Below, one piece after another: positions 1-6,238 of a stretch of 10,414 bases of DNA; position 1 is the stretch's first letter; every line of letters begins with the position of its first letter. Source of the stretch: an uncultured bacterium (GTDB lineage: Bacteria > Desulfobacterota > Desulfovibrionia > Desulfovibrionales > Desulfovibrionaceae); NCBI GenBank assembly GCA_905215675.1, contig CAJMRA010000055.1, positions 1-10,414 of the forward strand, given 5' to 3'. The translations under genes were made by a program, and so were the position numbers. Below the pieces are notes generated by a model that saw nothing but the letters and a program-made list of their open reading frames with translations, searched no databases and was not told the origin of the DNA.

Positions 1-84
1 GGGTCCCCTCCCCCTGAATCTCAACCCTCAACCCATTTCAAAGATAAAATGCTCTCAACGCTCCAGGGGAATTTTCAGACGGCG
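1..84. other. Intergenic sequence downstream of the atp operon
   Basis: No open reading frame here has a recognisable product or a ribosome binding site. The stretch contains one copy (39-54, CAAAGATAAAATGCTC) of a 16-nt motif that recurs upstream of pyrH and upstream of frr, always in intergenic DNA and always in this orientation. A weak CCCCTG/CAGGGG pair (11-16 and 64-69) is too far apart to interpret. The next gene to the left lies outside the window. Confidence 0.5.
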
Positions 85-122
85 AAAAAACAGGGCCGGA
101 AATCTTCCGATTTCCGGCCCTG
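85..122 (-). terminator. Intrinsic terminator of the atp operon
   Basis: Positions 91-104 and 109-122 form a perfect 14-bp GC-rich stem with a 4-nt loop (105-108). On the minus strand the stem is followed directly by six T residues (complement of the A run 85-90). It lies 23 nt beyond the atpC stop codon. The stem plus U-tract in the right orientation is a canonical Rho-independent terminator and marks the 3' end of the ATP synthase transcript. Confidence 0.93.
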
Positions 123-145
123 CCTAGTTCCATGGTCGAAACGCC

Positions 146-547
146 CTAACGCATGTTGGCGATTTGCAGGCGCATCACCGCTCTGTGAAGAGCAGCCTCG
201 GCTCTGGCGTGGTCGACGTTTTCACCGCCTTCGGCAAGACGTTTTTCCGCGCGTTCCCGGGCGGCTTCGGCCCGGGCGGTATCAATATCCGCCGCGACTT
301 CGGCGGATTCGGCCAGAACAGTCAGCACCTTGTTGTTCACGTCGGCAAAGCCGCCGGAGATGAACACATTCGTCTGGGCGCCGTTCTGCGTATACCGCAG
401 GCAGCCGGTCTTGAGGGCGGAAAGGAGCGAGACGTGATGCGGCAGCACGCCGAACTCGCCCATCACACCGGGGCAGACAGTCATATCCACCTCGGCGCTG
501 ACCACGGTCTTGTCGGGCGTGACCACTTCCAATTGCAGCGTGCTCAT
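146..547 (-). CDS. atpC: F1Fo ATP synthase epsilon subunit
   Basis: This is the epsilon subunit of the F1 central stalk. It binds gamma and the c-ring, couples rotation to catalysis and can inhibit ATP hydrolysis through its C-terminal helices. The 133 aa is normal for the family. Residues 1-85 form the N-terminal beta-sandwich, with the typical GEFGVLPHH at 30-38 and GGFADV at 65-70. Residues 86-133 are Ala/Arg/Glu-rich and fit the C-terminal helical hairpin. The ATG start at 547 has an AAGGAG Shine-Dalgarno (complement of 553-558) 5 nt upstream. That site overlaps the atpD stop codon, so the two genes are probably translationally coupled. It is the last gene of the operon, followed by the terminator. 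Nothing in the sequence shows whether its C-terminal domain binds ATP. Confidence 0.97.
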   Translation of the reverse strand: MSTLQLEVVTPDKTVVSAEVDMTVCPGVMGEFGVLPHHVSLLSALKTGCLRYTQNGAQTNVFISGGFADVNNKVLTVLAESAEVAADIDTARAEAARERAEKRLAEGGENVDHARAEAALHRAVMRLQIANMR

Positions 548-556
548 GGGCGCTCC

Positions 557-1975
557 TTATTTTTCGTCCTGCATGCGCTTCTCGTACTTGGCAACAGCCT
601 GATCGATGCTGCCGAGCATGTAGAAGTCGCCTTCCGCCAGATGGTCGTACTTGCCTTCCAGAATGCCCTTGAAGCCCGCGATGGTATCTTCAAGTTTCAC
701 ATACTGGCCGGGGGTACCGGTGAAGGTTTCGGCCACGTGGAAGGGCTGCGACAGGAAGCGCTGGATACGACGCGCGCGGGCCACGGTGAGCTTGTCTTCA
801 TCGGACAGTTCATCCATACCCAGAATGGCGATGATATCCTGCAGTTCCTTGTACTTCTGCAGCACCATCTGCACCTGCCGGGCCACCTGATAATGCTCTT
901 CGCCCACCACGTTGGGGTCGAGGATGCGGGAGGTGGAGTCCAGCGGGTCCACGGCGGGATAGATACCCAGTTCCGCAATCTGGCGCGAAAGCACGAGCGT
1001 GCCGTCCAGGTGCGAGAACGTGGTCGCCGGGGCGGGGTCGGTCAGGTCGTCGGCGGGCACGTACACGGCCTGCACCGAGGTGATGGACCCCTTGTTGGTG
1101 GAGGTGATGCGTTCCTGCAGGGCGCCGAGGTCGGTCCCCAGGGTGGGCTGATAACCCACGGCCGAGGGCATGCGGCCCAGCAGGGCGGACACTTCCGAAC
1201 CGGCCTGCGTGAAGCGGAAGATGTTGTCGATGAAGAGCAACACGTCCTGATTTTCTTCGTCACGGAAGTATTCCGCGCAGGCAAGGGCGGTCAGGGCCAC
1301 GCGGGCACGGGCTCCCGGAGGCTCGTTCATCTGGCCGTAGACAAGCGTGGCGCGTTCCAGAACGCCGGCCTCTTTCAGTTCATGATAGAGGTCGTTCCCT
1401 TCACGGGTACGCTCGCCCACGCCGGCGAACACCGAGGAGCCGCCGTGCTGCTTGGCGATGTTGTTGATCATCTCCATCAGAATAACGGTCTTGCCCACGC
1501 CGGCGCCGCCGAACAGACCCATCTTGCCGCCCTTGGGGAAGGGAACGAGCAGGTCCACGACCTTGATGCCGGTTTCAAGCAGTTCCACCTTGGTATTCTG
1601 TTCGGTGAACTCGGGGGCCGGACGGTGAATGGGATAATATTTCTCGGCGTTGATCGGGCCCAGTTCGTCCACCGGGCGACCGATAACGTTGAGAATACGC
1701 CCCACGGAAGCCTTGCCCACGGGCACCATGATCGGATTGCCCGTATCCACAACTTCCATGCCGCGCACCAGACCTTCCGTAGCGTCCATGGCGATGGTAC
1801 GCACGATATTGTCGCCCAGATGCTGCGCCACTTCGCAAATCAGATCGGGCGCGTCGGCATTGTTGGGGTTTTTGATTTCCAAAGCGGTCAGGATATTGGG
1901 CAGGTTCCCGTCGCTGAACTCAACGTCCACGACGGCGCCGATAACCTGAACGATCTTACCAATGTTTTTGCTCAT
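557..1975 (-). CDS. atpD: F1Fo ATP synthase beta subunit (catalytic)
   Basis: Catalytic beta subunit of F1; it makes ATP from ADP and phosphate at the alpha/beta interfaces on the cytoplasmic face. At 472 aa it is full length. Visible motifs are the P-loop GGAGVGKT (156-163, Lys162/Thr163), the catalytic glutamate in GERTREGNDL (187-196, Glu188), the Walker B strand LLFIDN (246-251, Asp250), the family signature around PAVDPLDSTS (340-349) and a DELSDED version (388-394) of the DELSEED loop that contacts gamma. The ATG at 1975 has an AGGAG Shine-Dalgarno (complement of 1984-1988) 8 nt upstream and lies 14 nt after the atpG stop. All catalytic residues I can check are intact, so it should be active. 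Confidence 0.99.
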   Translation of the reverse strand: MSKNIGKIVQVIGAVVDVEFSDGNLPNILTALEIKNPNNADAPDLICEVAQHLGDNIVRTIAMDATEGLVRGMEVVDTGNPIMVPVGKASVGRILNVIGRPVDELGPINAEKYYPIHRPAPEFTEQNTKVELLETGIKVVDLLVPFPKGGKMGLFGGAGVGKTVILMEMINNIAKQHGGSSVFAGVGERTREGNDLYHELKEAGVLERATLVYGQMNEPPGARARVALTALACAEYFRDEENQDVLLFIDNIFRFTQAGSEVSALLGRMPSAVGYQPTLGTDLGALQERITSTNKGSITSVQAVYVPADDLTDPAPATTFSHLDGTLVLSRQIAELGIYPAVDPLDSTSRILDPNVVGEEHYQVARQVQMVLQKYKELQDIIAILGMDELSDEDKLTVARARRIQRFLSQPFHVAETFTGTPGQYVKLEDTIAGFKGILEGKYDHLAEGDFYMLGSIDQAVAKYEKRMQDEK

Positions 1976-1989
1976 GTGCTTGGCTCCTG

Positions 1990-2874
1990 TTACCCGTTCA
2001 GCGCTTCCGCGCCGCCGACGATGTCGATAAGCTCGCTCGTGATCGAGGCCTGCCGCGTCTTGTTGTACAGCAGGGTGAGCGTATTGATCATCTCGTTGCA
2101 GTTGCGCGTGGCGTTGTCCATGGCAGCCATACGGGCCGCATGCTCGCTGGCCGAGGTATCAAGCAGGCCGCGGTACACCTGTACCTTGACGTAGCGGGGC
2201 AGAAGCTCCGCCAGCAGCTGCTCTTCCTGCGGCTCGTACACATACTCGCAGCGGGCGCCCGCCGCCTCGCCTTCGGCCGTTTCGGCCTCGGGCGTCGCCA
2301 GCGGCAGAAGCCGCAGGCTGCGCGGGGGCTGATGCCCCATGGAGACGAATTCGCCGTACACCAGCCACACTTCGTCGAGTTCCAGCGTCTCGTAGCCATG
2401 AATGACTTCCTGCGCAACGGCGCTGGCAAGGGCGAAATCAAGGCTGCCCATGCGGTCGCCGTAGGAGGTCATCAGCTCATAACCGCTCTTGGCGGCGGCG
2501 TCGCGTCCCTTGCGGCCCACGCAGGCGAAGCGGACCTGCATGCCCTCGTCCTGCTTCAGGCGGGCCAGCTTCAGGGCTTCGGCAATGATGTTGCCGTTGA
2601 AGCTGCCGCACAGGCCGCGATCGGACGTCACAAGAACGATGGCGCAGTTCTTCTTCTCTTCGTGTTCGGCCAGCAGCGGATGGGACGTGCCCTCCACCTT
2701 GCTGGCAAGTTCCGCAAGCACATCGCGATACTTGCCGGCATAGGGCCGGAAGCGCTCGATCCGGGCCTGCGCGCCGCGCAGTTTCGCCGAAGCCACCATG
2801 TTCATGGCCTTGGTGATCTGCTTGGTCTTGCCGACCCCGACGATTTTCATTTTTACGTCTTTGAGTGAAGGCAT
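1990..2874 (-). CDS. atpG: F1Fo ATP synthase gamma subunit
   Basis: Rotor shaft of F1; its N- and C-terminal helices form the coiled coil inside the alpha3beta3 ring. The protein is 294 aa. The N-terminal helix begins MPSLKDVKMKI, which is typical. The Rossmann-like middle domain shows TSDRGLCGSFN near 83-93. The C-terminal signature ITSELIDIVGGAEA is at 278-291. An acidic, Ala-rich insertion near 192-208 lies on the outer face in homologues and varies in length. I chose the ATG at 2874 over an in-frame TTG two codons upstream, because GGGAG (complement of 2881-2885) is 6 nt from the ATG but abuts the TTG, and because homologues start here. It is 15 nt downstream of the atpA stop. Confidence 0.97.
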   Translation of the reverse strand: MPSLKDVKMKIVGVGKTKQITKAMNMVASAKLRGAQARIERFRPYAGKYRDVLAELASKVEGTSHPLLAEHEEKKNCAIVLVTSDRGLCGSFNGNIIAEALKLARLKQDEGMQVRFACVGRKGRDAAAKSGYELMTSYGDRMGSLDFALASAVAQEVIHGYETLELDEVWLVYGEFVSMGHQPPRSLRLLPLATPEAETAEGEAAGARCEYVYEPQEEQLLAELLPRYVKVQVYRGLLDTSASEHAARMAAMDNATRNCNEMINTLTLLYNKTRQASITSELIDIVGGAEALNG

Positions 2875-2889
2875 ACGCAACTCCCGGCG

Positions 2890-4398
2890 TTAGGCCGTGT
2901 AGCTCTGCTTGAAGGCGGCGATCGCTTCGTTCAGCCCCTTTTCCACAGCTTCATCAATGACTTTCTTTTCCTTGATGGCGTCCAGCACATCCTTCTTGGT
3001 ATCGCGCATGAAGGCCAGCATCTGGCTTTCAAAGGCACGCACCTGATCCACGGGCACATCGTCCATGAAACCGCGGGTGGCGGCATAGATGGAGGCGACC
3101 TGCTCATGAGCGGGCATGGGCTGGTACTGGGGCTGCTTCAGCAGCTCGACCAGACGCGCGCCGCGCTCCAGTTTGGCCTTGGTGGCCTTGTCCAGATCGG
3201 AACCGAACTGCGCGAAGGCGGCCAGTTCGCGGTACTGGGCGAGGTCCAGACGCATGGTGCCCGCCACCTGTTTCATGGCCTTGATCTGCGCGGCGCCGCC
3301 CACGCGGGACACGGAAAGGCCCACGTTGATGGCCGGACGCACACCGGCGTTGAACAGGTTCGGTTCAAGGTACACCTGACCGTCGGTAATCGAAATAACG
3401 TTGGTCGGGATGTATGCGGACACGTCGCCGGCCTGGGTTTCGATGATGGGCAGGGCCGTCAGCGAACCGGCGCCGAGCTTGTCGTTCACCTTGGCGGCCC
3501 GTTCAAGCAGACGGGAGTGCAGGTAGAACACGTCGCCGGGGAAAGCTTCACGTCCCGGAGGGCGACGGAGCAGCAGGGACATCTGGCGGTAGGCCACGGC
3601 CTGCTTGGACAAGTCGTCGTAGATGATCAGGGCGTGCTTGCCGCTGTCGCGGTAGTACTCCGCCATGGTGCAGCCGGTATAGGCCGCGATGTACTGCAAC
3701 GGCGCGGGGTCGGAGGCCGTCGCCGAAATGATGGTCGTGTACTCCATGGCGCCGTGACGACGCAGGGTATCCGCCACCAGGGCGACAGAGGCCTTCTTCT
3801 GACCGATGGCCACGTAGAAGCAGTGGATGTCCGTTTCCTTCTGAGCGAGGATCGCGTCGATGCAGACGGCGGTCTTGCCGGTCTGACGGTCGCCGATGAT
3901 CAGTTCGCGCTGACCGCGACCGATGGGCGTCATGGCGTCGATGGCCTTCAGACCCGTGGGCATGGGCTCATGCACGCTCTTGCGGGCGATGATGCCGGGG
4001 GCCTTGATTTCCACCGGGCGCACTTCCTCGGCCTCAATGGGGCCGAGGCCGTCGATGGGCTGGCCCAGGGGGTTGAGCACGCGCCCCATGACCTTGTCGC
4101 CCACCGGCACGGAGAAGATCTTTCCGGTACGCTTGACCGGATCGCCTTCCTTGATGCCCGTGTCCGAGCCGAGCAGGGCGACGCCGACGTTATCCTCTTC
4201 GAGGTTGAGCACCATGCCCATGACGCCGCCGGGGAACTCCAGCAACTCCATGGCCATGGCGTTCTGCACGCCATGCACGCGAGCGATGCCGTCACCGACA
4301 TAGAGCACAGTGCCGGTTTCGCTCATTTCTACGCGCTGCTCGTAGTTTTTGATTTGATCCTCAATGATCTTGCTTATCTCTTCCGCTTTGATCTGCAT
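2890..4398 (-). CDS. atpA: F1Fo ATP synthase alpha subunit
   Basis: Non-catalytic alpha subunit of the F1 hexamer; it binds nucleotide and supplies the arginine finger to the beta catalytic site. At 502 aa it is full length. Visible motifs are the P-loop GDRQTGKT (169-176), the Walker B-like ALIIYDDL (256-263) and the alpha/beta signature PAINVGLSVSRVGG (355-368), in which Arg365 corresponds to the arginine finger. An N-terminal beta-barrel precedes the nucleotide-binding domain and a helical C-terminal domain ends the protein. The ATG at 4398 lies 3 nt after the atpH stop. A GAGGGG stretch about 10 nt upstream, inside the end of atpH, can serve as ribosome binding site. Confidence 0.99.
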   Translation of the reverse strand: MQIKAEEISKIIEDQIKNYEQRVEMSETGTVLYVGDGIARVHGVQNAMAMELLEFPGGVMGMVLNLEEDNVGVALLGSDTGIKEGDPVKRTGKIFSVPVGDKVMGRVLNPLGQPIDGLGPIEAEEVRPVEIKAPGIIARKSVHEPMPTGLKAIDAMTPIGRGQRELIIGDRQTGKTAVCIDAILAQKETDIHCFYVAIGQKKASVALVADTLRRHGAMEYTTIISATASDPAPLQYIAAYTGCTMAEYYRDSGKHALIIYDDLSKQAVAYRQMSLLLRRPPGREAFPGDVFYLHSRLLERAAKVNDKLGAGSLTALPIIETQAGDVSAYIPTNVISITDGQVYLEPNLFNAGVRPAINVGLSVSRVGGAAQIKAMKQVAGTMRLDLAQYRELAAFAQFGSDLDKATKAKLERGARLVELLKQPQYQPMPAHEQVASIYAATRGFMDDVPVDQVRAFESQMLAFMRDTKKDVLDAIKEKKVIDEAVEKGLNEAIAAFKQSYTA

Positions 4399-4401
4399 GT
4401 G

Positions 4402-4953
4402 CTATTCACCCCTCTTGAATGTCTCCCGAAGGATCGCCAACTGCGCGCGCAGACTTGCGTCCAGCACCCGATCGCCGACCTTGAGCACCACTCCCCCAAG
4501 AATGGATGCGTCAACGTCGAAGGTCAGCTCGATGCCGGCTCCGGCTTTTTCCTCCAGCGCGGCCTTCAGCCGACCGCGCTTCGCATCAGTCAGTTCCACG
4601 GCGGTGGTGAGGTTGCCGCGGATAATGCCTTTGGCATCGTCCAGAAGCTTGCGGAAGCAGGCGACAATCTCGCCCAGATAGGCGAGGCGCTCTTTGTCAG
4701 CCAGCAAGAAACAAAAGTTTCGGACGGTGGGGTCGGCATTAATTTTTTTGAAAAGGGCCTGAAGGACCTTTTTTTTCTCTTCACTGCTGATCACAGGGCT
4801 TTTCAGCGCCTGTTCCAGCTTTGCCGAGGATTCAAGCAGGCTCCCGATGGCGAACAGATTATCGCCGTACCGGTTCAGCACCTTGGCGCCGCCGGCCTGA
4901 CCCAGCGAAAACAGCGCGTGTGCATACCTGCGGGCAACTATGGCGTCGGTCAA
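4402..4953 (-). CDS. atpH: F1Fo ATP synthase delta subunit (OSCP)
   Basis: Delta subunit; it caps the alpha3beta3 crown and attaches the b/b' peripheral stalk to F1. The 183 aa is normal. Residues 1-105 form the N-terminal helical bundle (VARRYAHALFSLG, 6-18). The C-terminal signature DASILGGVVLKVGDRVLDAS is at 148-167. The start codon is TTG at 4953, overlapping the atpF TGA stop in the sequence TTGA. Homologues begin at the same place and no better ATG exists; AAGGTGG about 9-10 nt upstream is the likely Shine-Dalgarno. The overlap implies translational coupling to atpF. A run of eight A residues on the sense strand (4769-4776) encodes Lys60-62 and contains the heptamer A AAA AAG. Confidence 0.96.
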   Translation of the reverse strand: MTDAIVARRYAHALFSLGQAGGAKVLNRYGDNLFAIGSLLESSAKLEQALKSPVISSEEKKKVLQALFKKINADPTVRNFCFLLADKERLAYLGEIVACFRKLLDDAKGIIRGNLTTAVELTDAKRGRLKAALEEKAGAGIELTFDVDASILGGVVLKVGDRVLDASLRAQLAILRETFKRGE

Positions 4954-5543
4954 TGGAGCACCACCTTGTTAAGGGATTTGTCGATGAGGGCCTCCTGCTC
5001 GGCGGGACCGAGCTTTGCGGCCAGGGCCTTTTCGGTGGCGGCCACAATCTCGTCGGCGATGGTCGCGCGCACTTCGGCAATGACGGCGCGGCCTTCATTT
5101 TCCGCCGAGCGACGCGCCTGTTCCACAATCTGCGTCGCCTGTGCGCGGGCTTCATCAATGATGGCCTGCTTCAGGCTTTCGGCCTGCGCGCGGCTTTCGT
5201 CGATGATGGCCCGACGTTCCGCTTCCAGGTTGCGAATACGCTGTTCGACCTTGTCCAGCTCTTCGCGGGCGCTCTTGCGGCGGGCATCCAGGCTGTCCAG
5301 CTCTCCAGCGATGCCTTCGCGGCGATTGCGGAAGAACTGTTTGGCCTTGCCGCCGATGAAGTACCACAGGATACCGGCGAACAGCACGAAGTTGAGCACA
5401 CGCCAGGCAAAGTCGTCCCAGCGGGGCCCGTGCCCTTCCGCAGCCCATGCGGCCGAAGCGCTCAGGAACACGACGACGGCTGCGGGCGCGACGGCTGCGG
5501 CCGTGCGCACAAAGCGTGAGATGGCGTATTTTTTCCGGTTCAA
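4950..5543 (-). CDS. atpF: F1Fo ATP synthase b subunit with signal-like N-terminus
   Basis: Subunit b of the peripheral stalk, 197 aa from the start chosen here. Residues 1-34 look like a Sec signal peptide: basic NRKK, an Ala/Val-rich core, then ASAAWA before AEGHGP. A second hydrophobic segment (about 49-64) is the usual membrane anchor. Residues 65-190 form a long charged helix, the stalk coiled coil, ending KSLNKVVLH. I chose TTG at 5543 because it starts the signal-like region and follows a purine-rich AGAGGGGG with suitable spacing. Alternatives are GTG at 5570 (no clear ribosome site) and ATG at 5639 (4 nt after atpF', weak GGGG upstream), which would add 32 Arg/Pro-rich residues. The identity is secure, the start is not. 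The stop overlaps atpH by 4 nt. Confidence 0.9.
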   Translation of the reverse strand: MNRKKYAISRFVRTAAAVAPAAVVVFLSASAAWAAEGHGPRWDDFAWRVLNFVLFAGILWYFIGGKAKQFFRNRREGIAGELDSLDARRKSAREELDKVEQRIRNLEAERRAIIDESRAQAESLKQAIIDEARAQATQIVEQARRSAENEGRAVIAEVRATIADEIVAATEKALAAKLGPAEQEALIDKSLNKVVLH

Positions 5544-5603
5544 AGCCCACCCCCTCTTTGGGTCACTCACAAACGGGCACGCAGGCCCGAACCCCCTGAC
5601 CAG

Positions 5604-5629
5604 TTCGCGCGCCGCCGGGCGGGCGCGAA
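5604..5629. repeat. Inverted repeat in the atpF'-atpF spacer
   Basis: TTCGCGC (5604-5610) and GCGCGAA (5623-5629) form a 7-bp GC-rich stem around a GC-rich 12-nt interior that can pair further (CCG with CGG). It lies in the roughly 100-nt gap between the atpF' stop and the preferred atpF TTG start. There is no T run on either strand, so it is not a simple intrinsic terminator. RNA processing or stability control is a possible role. If atpF actually starts at ATG 5639, this would be coding sequence. Confidence 0.5.
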
Positions 5630-5643
5630 ACCGCCGCATACCG

Positions 5644-6060
5644 CTACCCCAGAACGCGGGCAACGGCCTTGTCGGCAAATTCGTCAATCCGGCCGCGCAG
5701 CTGCGACATGGCCGCTTCGGCTTCGCCCCGCAGGGTTTCGCGAGCCTGCGCCATGATCGTCTGGGCTTCCTGCTGGGCCGCGCTCACCAGCGCCGCCTGT
5801 TCGGCGGCCCCGGCCGCGCGACCTTCGGCACGATTCCTGCCGGCTTCCTGACGCGCGCCCTGCAGCTGCGCCTCGTAATCGGCAAGACGCCGGGCGGCCT
5901 GCTCCTCAAAGGAGGCGGCCTCGGAGCCCATACCGTCCATAACGGATTTGCGCTGGCGGATGATGTTCCGGATCGGGCGAATGAGCAGCACGTTCAAAAG
6001 AATGAGCGCCACAAAAAAGTTCACCAACTGGAACAGCATGGTGAGATTGAGATCCAGCAT
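5644..6060 (-). CDS. atpF': F1Fo ATP synthase b' subunit
   Basis: First gene of the operon, encoding the second peripheral-stalk subunit, b' (138 aa). A single N-terminal membrane helix (about 7-27, LTMLFQLVNFFVALILLNVL) is followed by RPIRNIIRQRK and then a long Ala/Glu/Arg-rich amphipathic helix (about 45-138), the dimerising stalk. The ATG at 6060 has AGGAGG (complement of 6069-6074) 8 nt upstream, the strongest ribosome site in this operon. Paired b' and b genes occur in cyanobacteria, alphaproteobacteria, Aquifex and Desulfovibrio-type bacteria, where they form a heterodimeric stalk. Assignment as b' rather than b rests on its short length, its first position and the absence of a signal-like extension. 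Confidence 0.93.
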   Translation of the reverse strand: MLDLNLTMLFQLVNFFVALILLNVLLIRPIRNIIRQRKSVMDGMGSEAASFEEQAARRLADYEAQLQGARQEAGRNRAEGRAAGAAEQAALVSAAQQEAQTIMAQARETLRGEAEAAMSQLRGRIDEFADKAVARVLG

Positions 6061-6107
6061 TCCCGCCCCCTCCTGTAAAAAGGCAAAATGTTGTAAGAAG
6101 CATACGA

Positions 6108-6136
6108 AACGTAGCCCGAAGAAGAGGTTCTGTCAA
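6108..6136 (-). promoter_or_regulatory. Candidate sigma70-type promoter of the atp operon
   Basis: On the minus strand a perfect TTGACA (complement of 6131-6136) is followed after 17 nt by TACGTT (complement of 6108-6113), which matches TATAAT at 3 of 6 positions. Transcription would begin near 6100, giving a leader of about 40 nt that contains the AGGAGG of atpF'. The -35 is strong and the -10 is poor, so this is a candidate only. No clear terminator separates the upstream TSUP gene, so read-through from it is also possible. Confidence 0.35.
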
Positions 6137-6141
6137 AGGGT

Positions 6142-6159
6142 CTGTGACAAAATTCCCAA
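6142..6159. promoter_or_regulatory. Rex-like operator upstream of the atp operon
   Basis: The 18-bp sequence CTGTGACAAAATTCCCAA matches the Rex consensus TTGTGAAnnnnTTCACAA at 11 of the 14 specified positions, with the correct 4-nt spacer. It lies just upstream of the candidate -35 box of the atp operon. Rex is an NADH/NAD+-sensing repressor. As I recall, Rex has been reported to control energy genes, including ATP synthase genes, in Desulfovibrio. Three mismatches, and a position upstream of rather than within the candidate promoter, keep confidence moderate. Confidence 0.42.
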
Positions 6160-6238
6160 CGTTTTTTCGGGCCAGGCGGATAAAATCTTTTTTTTTCAAA
6201 TAAATTCAGCAGGTAATGCCGATATAAAAAAGTATTTT

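Noticed and set aside
164..2194. 676-codon plus-strand open frame
   Set aside because: Antisense to atpC, atpD and part of atpG, with the His/Gly/Ala-rich composition typical of reverse frames of GC-rich genes.
4751..4776. Plus-strand hairpin AAAAGGGCC-tgaa-GGACCTTTT followed by Ts
   Set aside because: It looks like a terminator for antisense RNA but lies inside atpH, has a mismatch in the stem, and follows from lysine and phenylalanine codons; no antisense promoter was seen.
3106..6078. 990-codon open frame on the plus strand
   Set aside because: It lies entirely antisense to atpA, atpH, atpF and atpF', crosses four real genes, is His/Gly/Gln/Arg-rich like a high-GC shadow frame, resembles no family and has no ribosome site.
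6131..6149. TGTCA/TGACA dyad as a separate operator
   Set aside because: Only 5-bp arms, partly made of the -35 box and the Rex-like site; it adds no independent evidence.
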